From contig NW_026262581.1 of assembly GCF_021869535.1 (NCBI RefSeq), positions 77,529,955 to 77,593,954 on the forward strand: 64,000 bases of DNA. Direction: 5' to 3'. Below the pieces are notes generated by a model. It saw only the letters and a program-made list of their open reading frames with translations, did no database searches and was not told the origin of the DNA. The position numbers and the translations under genes were made by a program. Origin of the DNA: Mytilus californianus (lineage: Eukaryota; Mollusca; Bivalvia; Mytilida; Mytilidae). This document shows, one piece after another, positions 49,501 through 61,500 of the stretch (positions are counted from its first letter, which is position 1; each line of letters begins with the position of its first letter).

Positions 49501-52500
49501 GTTGTGTCCATACTTACCCCAACTGTTCAGGGTTCAACCTCCGCGGTCATACCAAGTTGCGCCCTGCTGAGCATTTTATCTTATACTTATATCTATTATA
49601 ATTGTAGGATAGAAGATAATCCACTGCCAAGTATGTTAGGGTATGGACCAGAGAAAGAAATGTTAGAACATTTGGCACATGAGGTATATTATTGTGTAAT
49701 GAGATAATAAAGGCTGGGACGATAAAAGTTGGAAAAGCCTTGAATTTGGCAACACCACTAAAATAAGTTATCAGAAAAACACTTAATAAACCTAATAATT
49801 TTGATCCTCAGAAATATCTTTTAAGCATTTTACTAGCAACAGATTTATAAATATATAAAAGATCAATTCTCTAAATTACATGTATCAATCATGGTAAGGT
49901 ACCAGTTTTTGTGGATGTTGTGGATAAACCAGAATTTTAAATGATCAGCAAAGTATAAATTTTCTATATGCTTGTATTGAGACTTTGTCAAATCCAGCAA
50001 ACCAATTGCAAATATTAGCAAAAATACAATTTTTCCTCAATCCACAAAAATTGGAGCACACTAAAATAAATTAATCCACAGTAGGTGTATTTCTTTATAA
50101 AAATAATTGTAGATCCAGCTATGAATAATTCAAATTTTTTTTTGTATGATATTTAGTATTTTGTAGATGCCACTAGCAGCCAGGATTGTTATGTCTAACT
50201 TGTGGTTGTTTGGACCTATTGTTTCTTGGTAAGTATTTGTAAGGTTCAGGTATCACAAGCTTGTAGATTTATAAGTTATCAGTATTTCCTGTTATTACAT
50301 TTTCCTCTCCCAATTAATCGGCATTGTAAACAAGCAAAGATTTGAACTTATTTGCAATTTTTGAGTTGTATTCCTCTGGCTGTATGTCAGAGTGGGGAAA
50401 CAAATGATCAAAATAGACGAATTATCATATTAAAAAAGGTTCTTGCACTGCATAAGAAGAAAAGTGTGACTGATTGAAATCAACAATATGGATTTCACAT
50501 GCCTTTTGCAAAGTCTGCAATATAATCCCTTTTGGTATTCTGAGTGATTTTCTGATTTGGCCATCCTCTGAGGGATTATCTGCCATAGAGACTGCAGCAT
50601 TGATTGATAACTATGGCCTGAATGACATTTCAATGCATGCAAGGACTGTTTACTTCATCAGAAGTCCTTTATAAGTCATAACACCAACAAATCTGTCAAT
50701 AACTTAGCAAAGAACTGTTCATAAGACATTTTCATTGCTTTGAGTTTAATCAGACTATTAAAATATAAATCAATTTAATACATGTCAATGAAGTGTGCTT
50801 ACTTTGATACAATTTGAGTTGCAGTGCCACCATATTGAAAGTAGCTTATATAGACATTACACTTATTGTTACAGATCCTAACAGTGTTGTCATTCTTGTT
50901 ATTGAATTATAAAAAGTATCATCTATAATTTTTTACAAGGAATCAGATAAATGTCTACATTTATAAATGGTAAAAGTCAACAGTCACTTATTCCTCAATT
51001 TATATCAATTTTGCCTTTCTTGAGTTATGTCCCTTTGTAAATTGAAAAATTGCAAAATTTGCCGTATATTTTCAAGCAGGGGCATCTGTATCTCATGGTC
51101 ACATCCTATTTTTATTCACATAAAAATGCAAGTTCAAGAATCATGCAAATAAAAAGAAGAAAAGGTTTGTTAGCTCATCATCAGTATACCATAAGAAAAA
51201 AGAAGAGATATGACACTATTTCTTGAGTAAAAAACAGTGCATGCAAAAACACGGCGAAAAATTGTAACCTTTAAAAATGTTGTCACGCATTACTTCATTT
51301 TTTTGAAAATGAAATTGTGAATATAATGAATTTTAAAAATCTTATTACATGTATATCTTTACCGTTTTGGGAGTAGATAGTTTTATTATCAGTTTTTCAA
51401 AATGAGGCCCTTTGTTGAATTTTCTCAATGTAATGCCAAATAAGGTACTTTTAAATATTGCATCAACTCTTAGGGGGGTACCTTTCTCCTTTCTCCCGCC
51501 CCTTTCTCCCGCCCCCTTTCTCACCCCTTTTCTCCTTTCTCCCACCCCCTTTTTCTTGTCTCCCGACCTCAAATATGAAAAAAACTAATGTTTGGAAATC
51601 TCGTTTTAATAAAAATCGATCAATTTGTTGCCTTTTTTGATAACTAGTCCCTGTCTTGTCCTTTCACAAGATAAAAGTGTTGTTTCTTCTGCTTCAAGAA
51701 CCTCAATATTATTTTCACTGACTGTTAAGCTGTCTGTTTGCATTGACTTTGCAACTGAGTTTGATGCACGCCGTTTCCCGATGATTTTTTTTTAAAGCAG
51801 AAATCCAAATGCTGCTAAATAAGAAGAAAATAATATCTGTTATTGGACTGTTTAGAAGAAATTCGATATGATTTCGGAAGTATACCTCATGAGGATAGGC
51901 CTACGTATACATGACCATAACCGAAACACCTCGTTTAGTAAAAGAAACACAGACCAGATCTGGATTTCTATTCTAAAAATACACACACACAATAATTATA
52001 CTACAAGCATGGAAATGTGAATGTCTTAAAAAGATATGAAAATAAATTCTGAAAAATGTATTCCACAACAAGAAATATGTATCATATGCTGAGTTTACCA
52101 GCTCCAAATGACTCTAAATATATGCACATAGAAAATGGAATTAATTACGAAGGATTATAATAAGATATACTGGATCGGTCCTGGACCTGATTGATTTTAA
52201 TATAGGTTCAAGTTAATTTACGCTTCGGTGTACAGGAATGGTTGTATTTTTTTTTGTTTGAGCTGGACATGCTGTACAGGTACAGATGATGAAAAATGCA
52301 CCATTTCATAAAACGGTGAGTCAAAACGATTCATAAATGATTAACAAAGGTGTCTTTTTGGGGATGGACACATTGCTGACATGACTCCATGAGCGTCGGA
52401 AAAAGTCAGAGGGTATTTACGATCTTTAAAAGAGATTTTATAACAAGTACATATACAAGTATGTATGTTAAATAAAAGTGTTGTAAATGGAGATATGGGA

Positions 52501-55500
52501 GATCCAATAAGACTGCAACTGGCCAAGTAACGACACACAAAAACCAAAGACATCTAGATAACACAGGACAAATGCAGGATGGACGAGAATTTTTATACTG
52601 CTAATTTGTAGATTTAGAAAAAATAATTTGGTCTCTTGAATTTGAAAGTTAATAAGTATATTTACTATAGTAAGTATAAAATCTATTAAATGATAACATC
52701 ACACGTTCACAACATTAGTCATATTAATTATAATACAAACATATGTCAATCTCGTAAGGTACAAATTTGTTAGTCTTTAAACAACTCGTATTTCAGAAGA
52801 AAACTCAAACCATTATGAAATAAGGAGATGTAGTGCCTATGAGACATCTTTCTATCAAAGACAATATTATGTTTTGTCACAAAATGCCTTATAAAATAGA
52901 CCATCACCAGATACGCTTAATATATATTTTGGTCCCGGAAGCATACTGTTTTACCCGTGTCCATATGACCGCCCGTCCCTGACTTGGTATATATAACTGA
53001 GGGTTTATTCAGTTTATTTCTTATTGCTAAGTTTTTAAGATTCAACTTTAAATTATGTACCAGGTGTTAGTATATATACCAAAAGTGCGCATATTGTCAG
53101 GATTTTTGTTTGTTTTTTGTTTTAAATGTCAGGTTGCTTAATTTGGCATTTTGAAAATATATAAATGCACGCAGAATACATAGCCCTGCTTACTCCTTCT
53201 ACGACTACATGTACAATTTCAAGCTTGAACTTTTATATTTGCGCTGAGTGTTTTACTTATATAGATAGTGCATATATATTCTCAGGATTTTATATTGTAT
53301 AATTTTTCACGACTGACAGAATGTTGAACTTGTCTTTTTAAGTGAAATTTTGAATACAATTTGTAAGGTGCCTTTATATATTATCAAAATGTTAAAATGA
53401 GCAAACTCATTAAAAAAAATCCCACGTTTACAAACTTTACACCATACAGTATACTTGATTAAGAATATGTACCTTTCCTAAAAAAAACGTCATGTGATAT
53501 GCAGAAGCGTCATCCCTTTCTGTCAAATTCTTTGCATATCGGTCAACTTTGACGCAATTTATCTAAAAAACAGGGATGGTAACATGTTTGTTTCTATAAA
53601 TGCACGGATTCAGAATACAATCATTGATATTCTGTTAGTTTTTAGTCTTTCTCCGTATATAAGAGATCATTATGATTGAATAAGTGACAACGCTTGGCGT
53701 ATTTATGAGGTCGTTTTCATTAAGCCTACTATGACATTTATTAGCACTTTCTTCAAGCTTTGTATTATCTAATTTAATAAAATAATCAATTTCCGACTCA
53801 CTTTTATTATTTTTTTATAAACATTTTTGTCTCCCTTATCTACCCCCTTTTCTCCTTTCTCCCGCCCCTTCTCTCCTTTCTCCCGCCCCCTCTCTCCTTT
53901 CTCCCACCCCTTCTCTCCCTGTCTCCCTTTTCCCTGTCCGCCCCCTCATAAAGAGACTGAAAGGAGACATCAAATTAACTTTGTATGTACTTGATAATTT
54001 GAAATGCAGATGTCCTTGATTTTGTTATATTTGATTCTTGTTATTTTCAGGGTTTTTTCACAGAAACCACCAACAAATGCTATTATTAGAACTGTGACAT
54101 CAGTAACTATGTTTAATGGAGGAGTCAAGGTAAAAAGATAATAGTCTAAAAATAGTTAAAAGAACCAGATGTGATATGGGCATTGTTTGGTCTATTTTTT
54201 GTCTTGCCACTATGATATAGTGGGCAAGACTGAGGCATTCTGTTTCCTGTGGCAGTGGTGGAGTCAACAATTTGTTAAAGTTTGTGATTATTTTATAGTA
54301 GCATAAGCATATCTTAAATGGAGATTATTTCTGTCCTTGTCTATTGACTTTGAAACTTTTGCATAGCTTGCATGTTTAAGTTTGTAATGAGGTCAGTTTT
54401 AGATGAACCACTTATATTTTATATCCAGTTGTATTAGAATTTGCACATCTCATTTCCATGGAGATATTTTAGCCCCACCCCCTTAATCATGGTTCATTGA
54501 CTTTGGAACTTTTGCATAGTTTACATGTCAAAAGTTTGTGATAAGGTCAGTTAAAGGGGAACCACTTTTAAAAAATCAATGATATTTGATGTGCAGTTGT
54601 ATCAACATTAGCACATCTAATATCGATTGAGATTATTTGGCTTTATTATAACACCTCAGTCATGGTCTATTGATTTTGAAACTTTTGTATATTTTTACAT
54701 TCTAAAGTTTGTGATTAGGTCAGTTTAACTTTGATTTAAATTTCAACACAATCAAGAGATATCTCTGTGTCAACAGTTTTTAGCTCACCTGGCCCGAAGG
54801 GCCAAGTGAGCTTTTCTCATCACTTGGCGTCCGTCATCGTCGTCGTCGTTGTCTGTTGTCGTTAGCTTTTTACAAAAATCTTCTCCTCTGAAACCACTGG
54901 GCCAAATTTAACCAAACTTGGCCACAATCATCATTAGGGTATCTAGTTTAAAAAATGTGTCCGATGACCCAGCCAACCAACCAAGATGGCCGCCATGGCT
55001 AAAAATAGAACATAGGGGTAAAATGTAGATTTTGGCTTATATCTCTGAAATCAAAGCATTTATAGTAAATTTGACAGGGTAAAACTGATTATCAGGTCAA
55101 GATCTATCTGCCCTGAAATTTTCAGACAAATCTGACAACCTGTTGTTAGGTTGCTGCCCCTGAATTGGTAATTTTAAGGAAATTTTGCAGTTTTTGGTTA
55201 TTATCTTGAATATTATTATAGATAGAGACAAACTGTAAACAGCAATAATGTTCAGCAAAGTAAGATCTACAAATAAGTTATCATGACCAAAATTGTCAGT
55301 CGACCCCTTTAGGAGTTATTGCCCTTAATAGTCAATTTTTAACAATTTTTCGTAAATTTTTGTAATCTTTTACAAAAATCTTCTTCTCTGAAACTACTGA
55401 GACAAATTTAACCATATTTGGCCATAATCATTATTAGGGTATCTAGTTTAAAAAATTTGTCTGATGACCCCGCCTTCCAACCATCATGGCCGACTTGGAT

Positions 55501-58500
55501 AAAAATAGAACATAGGGGTAAAATGCAGTTTTTGGTTTATATCTCTGAAACTAAAGCATTTAGAGCAAATCTGACAGGTGGCAAAAATGTTCATCAGATT
55601 TAGATTTATCTGCCCTGAAATTTTCAGATGAATCCGACAACACGTTGTTGGGTTGCTGCCCCTGAGTTAGTAATTTTAGAAAAATTTTGCAGTTTTTTGT
55701 TATTATCTTAGATATCATTATAATATCTAATATCTAATACTATTAATTATGATTTTAACCTTATTTTACATGATTTACCAAAGCATCAGTAAATACAGGT
55801 GAGCGACACAGGCTCTTGAGAGCCTCTAGTTTTTTATTTGTACTTTTCTTTTAAGGGTAGAATAAAACTTAGCATCAAAAACAGACAATTCAGCAATTAT
55901 GATTAGAATATAGAAAAGCCACTTAGTTGTACTTGAGAATTTTCATTGATTTCGATATTAACCCAAATTTTTTCGAGCTCATCTGGCCTGAAAGAGAGAG
56001 CTATTGTCATCATTTAGCATGAGTGAACTAGTGCATTTATTTGCGTTCATAGTCCTCTGGGTGTCATATGTTTTGACAGGTTGGATTTAAATCATATTCT
56101 CTTTAAACCACCCAGCTTAGTTAAACATGTGCCACATAGGGAGCATGATCTGCTTACCCTTTAGTATAACTGACATCACTCCCAGCTTCTGATGGAGTTC
56201 GTGTTGCTTAGTCTTTTTCTATGTTGTGTTTTGTATACTGTTGGTTGTCTTTTAATTTTTTTTTTATTATGGCATTGTCTGTTCGTTTTCAACTTATGAG
56301 TTTAGGTCCTCATTGCTCTTCAACTTCGTACTTTATTTGACCTTTTTAACTTTTTTTGATTTGAGCGTCACTGATGAGTCTTTTGTGATGAAACTCCTGT
56401 CTGGTGTAAATACAAAATTTAATCCTGGTATCTATGATGAGTTTATTTACAACCACTGGGTCGATGCCACTGTTGGTGGAGTTTTAATTCCCCAAGGGTA
56501 TCACCAGCCCAGTAGTCAGGCACTTCTGTGCTGACATGAATTATCATTGATATGGTCATATTTATAAATTAACTGTTTACAAAGCTTTTGAATTTTTGAA
56601 ATACTAAGGCTTTTCTACCTCAGGAATAGATTACCTTAGCTGTATTTGGCCAAACCTTTAGGAATTTTGGTCCTCAATGCTCTTCAACTTTGTACTTTAT
56701 TTGGCCTTTTAAACTTTTTTTGGATTCGAGCGTCACTGATGAGTCTTTTGTAGACGAAACGCCCATCTGGCGTAAATACAAAATTTAATCCTGGTATCTA
56801 TGATGAGTTTATTGATATTGTCACCTCTCTTTTTGAACCAAAGATAAAAGGAATAATGTATTGAAGGTTTTCCATTTTATGGAAAAATAAAGTCCTCAAT
56901 TCAGCCCAATCCACTAATAAACATGGCAGTTAGAGGCAATCTTTATTTCTTATTAACCAATTTTGAAATATCTCCTCCACAACAACAGGGTGAAATGTTC
57001 CAAACTTATTATAAGGACATTGATGATTGGGTGTTCCTCTATAAATGATCCTCCTTTTATGTAGATCCAGTGGCAAACACCATAGTTGATGGCACAAATT
57101 TCTCATTGTAATCCTTTGGAAAATCACATCTTTATCTTCTTTGAATATACTTGGTTAAGTTAACTGAACATTGTAGGAATGGTGAATGAAAGTCCTTCTA
57201 AATATTGCTCTATCACTTGGTTCAGATTGTGTGAAAAACATAGCTCCTTTCACAATCTTTGTTCCTGAGGGGTTATTTCCAAAATGTTCTCTGGACGTAG
57301 AAGGTATTGATAATTGATGGCCCAATACAATATATCCTCATTTAATATGTTGATTTGGTGGCATCTAAAGTATTTATTTGTCAAAAACAAATTTACAAAT
57401 CAGCATTGTTAATAACATTAAACAACACTGAGTTTCAAGCATAAATGATTTTTGTGTTTGATGAAAGACAATGAAAGTAAAACAAAAAACAGTGCCATCT
57501 TATCAAAATGAATTGAATTTTGTTGGTTGTTATGAATACTGAAGAAAGATTTTGCTAGTTCTATGGAAAAACATGAGACTAGGACAACACTATTTTTTGT
57601 GTATCTTTTTATTAAGATTGTGTTTTCTTTCTTTCTTTCAGACTAATGTATTACCATCTGATGCTACAGCTTATATAAACCACAGAATTCACCCAGCACA
57701 AAGCCTTCAAGAGGTATGTAAGATAAGAGAGAATACCACAGAATTTCTCCCGCGCAAAGTATGTAAGATAAGAGATAAAACTACAGAAATCACCCATAAC
57801 AAAGTATTCTAGGGATATGTAAACTAGAGATAAAACAACAGAATTCACCCAGCACAAAATATCCTAGAGAAAGATATGTAAAATAGAGATAAAGTCACAG
57901 AATTCACCCGGCACGAATGCTCATGATATACAAATCTACTAATCAAAATTGACAAGAAATTATCTATTTGACTTATTGACCTTTGGTGGTGGACTTCAAA
58001 GGGCAATTTGAAGGAGATTTCTTTTTGAAAAATAAGGGTGGTGTAGAAGTTTGCAAATAAACATTGATATTCTGATTCTCAGGTAAATAAACAATGTTCT
58101 TCTAGCACTGAAACAGAAATAAAGTAATTTTCTGGCCTTTATTTTACTTGAACACTGTTAAAATGTTATATTGCATTTTTGTCGCGCCTTCGACTTTTGT
58201 CGAAAAAGCGAGACATAGTGATCCTACATTCCATCGTCGTCATAGGCGGCATCCACAAATATTCACTCTGTGGTTAAAGTTTTTATACGCCCGTCAAATT
58301 TTTGACGGGACGTATTATGTTATACAAATGTCTGGCGTCCGTCCGTCTGTCTGTCCGGCGTAAACATGTCGCACCGTAACTTGAGAATGACTTATCCAAA
58401 TTTCATGAAACTTAACATAGTTGTTTCTTATGATGGTCAAACGATCTGTATACTTTTTGGTGAAAATAAGATTAAAACTTTTTGAGTTACGGGACTTAGT

Positions 58501-61500
58501 AACTAAAACAGGTGTGTGTTTTTTTTTCACATGTCGCGCCGTATCTCAAAAACAGTTTATGATTATTGCTTAAAACTTTACACACTTCTTAGTTATATTA
58601 ATCTTAAGATCTGTATACTTTTTGGTGATGATTCAAAATTTTATTTTAGAGATATTGAGTATTTTGTTAAAAAAGGGGGAGGGTTTTTCACATGTCGCTC
58701 CGTATCTCAAAAACAGTTTATGATTATTGCTTAAAACTTTACACACTTTTTAGTTATATTAATCTTAAGATCTGTATACTTTTTGGTGATGATTCAAAAT
58801 TTTATTTTTGAGTTATTGAGTATTTTGTAAAAAAAGGGGGAGGGGTTTTTCACATGTCGCGCCGTATCTCAAAAACGATTTATGATTATTGCTTAAAATT
58901 TTACACACTTCTTAGTTATATTAATCTCAAGATCTGTATACTTTTTGGTTTTGGTTCAAAATTTTATTTTAGAGATATTGAGTTTTTTGTAAAAAAAAAA
59001 GGGGGTTTTCGCATGTCACGCCGTATGTCAGAAACTATTTATGCTTATTGCATAAAAATTCACACACAAGTCGACGAGCGTATCATGCGCTCATGGCGCA
59101 GCTGTTTATTGAAATTTTAATAACTTTCTTAAACTATCCTGGATTTCTACCAAACTTGGACAGAAACTTGTTTATGATCAAAAGATAATATTCAAAAGGA
59201 AATTTTGTAAAAAAAAAAAATCCATTTTTTCAGTATTTTACTTATACATGGACTCAGTTTTTCTGCCAGTTAACATTACATTCACTCTTGTGGTTGAAGT
59301 TTTTAAAATTTTAACAACTTTCTTAAAATATCCTGGATTTGTAACAAACTTGAACAGAAGCTTGTTTATGATGAAAAGCTAGTATCTAGAAGGAAATTTT
59401 GTAAAAAATTTTGTTCTATTTTTTCCGTATTTTACTTATAAATGGACTTAGTTTTTCTTCCAGTTAACATTACATACAGTCTGCAGTTTAAGTTTTTAAA
59501 ACATTTATTAGATTCATAAACTATCCTGGATTTTTACCAAACTAGGACAGAAGCTACTTACAATCAAAAGATAGTATAGAGAGGAATATTTTTATTAATT
59601 TTTTTCCTCATTTTTGTTGAGCCTGCGATTAACAGCAAAAATAGGCGAGACACTGGGTTCCGCGGAACCCTTACGAATTTTAAATAAGATAATTCATTTT
59701 GGGAAAAAAATTGATTTATCTATAAAGGTATAGTTTTGACAGGTGTTTGCATGGATTAAGATACTGGTAATATAATAGAACACTCACTTTAAAACCTGAC
59801 AATTATCATGTCTGAGATTTAAACTCGTTTTTTCTTAGATAATGGATTATGACAGAGCTGTAATAAATGATGACAGAGTGCAAATATCAGTTGAAGATTC
59901 TATGGTAGCTGCAGCTGGTTCTCCTTCTGGAGAAAATGATTTTGGTTACCAGATAATCAGTAATAGTATCAGACAAATCTGGACCAATGCCACCACAGCA
60001 CCAGGTCAGTATCATACAAATATATACTTATACCTTAACAGCACCAGGTCAGTATTATACAAATATGTACTAATACCTTCACAGGACAAAGTCAGCAACA
60101 GGTCATCAGACAGATTTTGACTAATTCTGTCACAGCACAAAGTCATAATCAGACAAGTCTGAACTAGGTCACCTAGGCAGCAGGTCAGTATCTCTGGACT
60201 GTTTTGAATGATTTAGTATCAAATCAGGACACATTTTTACAACCAGGCTAAGCATCAGTTTGTGATATATGTTATCCAGAGGCAGATTTAGGGAAGGGGG
60301 CCCAGACCCCCTTATGGAGCTACTATATGGTTAATGCATAGACTTATAGCATGTCCCACTTCAAAAGTTGATTGGCTTAATTGGGCCCTTCCTTTTTCAA
60401 AATCCTGGATCAGCATCTGTCATCACAGTTCCAGTCATCACTTAGATTGTCTTTCTTTCATAGCATCAAGAAAATTGTTGTGAATTTCCTGCTAAAACCT
60501 TGGTTTCTATGTGGATATTTTATCAAACAACATTTGTTACTCTCCAGCATTATTCATATATTTATATGATACAGTTTCAGGCACTTTATTATGTAACAAT
60601 AGCAAGACTTATGTAATAAAAATAACACTTTATGAATTTTGTGCGTCCAAAGCACATTTCTGGATTTACCTTCGTCAGGAAAATTCTAATGTCAAAATTT
60701 TGAAAGCCAAGGATGTATGAATACCTGAATACTTTAGGAGCTATATGACTAAAAGGGACCTCAAAAGAAAATGAAAATATACCAAAGAATAACTTATTTA
60801 GTTGTAATAGGCGGAGTCATCCATGTTGGTATTGTGATTGTGAGAGTCATCCAGGTCAATGTCAAAGCAAGACTTTTGCCACTTATGTTATAAGTCAGTT
60901 ATAAATCAAGATTCATGATTTAGAAGCACCACATCAGCATCAAATCAGTAGCCATTTTTACACAAAAGTGTTATGTTAAAAATTATTTGCAATTTGCAGC
61001 ACTTATAATGACTCTTAACAAGAGATGCTCGACTGTGGAAGATGTATAAATAAATAAAGAAATGTTGCTGTCCCTGCAAAAAGGCAGATTTAGGGGATGG
61101 GGGCCTTTATGGAGCTAGATATATGGTCAATATTTAGACTTTTTACAAGTAGCAGTTGTCTTGTTGGTGGCCCCTTTTTCCTTGATCCTCATCTACTACA
61201 TGCATGTATCTCATTTTCTATCTATCCTAAATCTTTCAGATTGTCGTGGATTTCTCTGTTTCAGCTCGGGTGAAAGTAAAATTCTTGTTTTCTGTAGTTT
61301 CTTGAATATAGAAAATTTCTGCAACTTGACATATTTGTTTTTTGTAGGAATGATGATTGGCAATACTGACACAATACATTATAAAGACTTTACAAAAAAT
61401 ATCTATAGATTTAGTCCAACAGTAATGTTTCCTGGTGACGAGAAACGTTTTCATGGTGTAAATGAACGTATATCAAAAAATAATTATGAACAAGCTATAA

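Larger units (their letters stand above)
46071..49577 (+). mobile_element. Host element of the CGACCGC pearl/HINE-like family, split by a younger copy
   Basis: The left part (46071-46422) has the hairpin ACAACCGCAAA-AGT-TTGCGGCTGT and one core unit reading 'gattgaattcttgg..'. The right part (49328-49577) resumes in mid-unit with 'tttgatatgctgaatctaac' and carries its own right end ('ctccgcggtcataccaagtt' and 'gcgccctgctgagca'). Removing 46423-49327 restores a normal core unit. Confidence 0.75.

Noticed and set aside
51345..51640. Arg/Gly/Lys-rich and Pro/Phe-rich frames
   Set aside because: They are translations of the polypyrimidine minisatellite.
56930..57127. Reverse-strand 65-codon frame
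   Set aside because: Neighbouring reading frames upstream do not join into a coherent protein, and I recognise no family. It is possibly an old transposon relic.
58516..59120. Frames repeating [14 protein letters not shown]
   Set aside because: They come from the 161-bp core of the TACGCCCGTC-family element and are not a gene.
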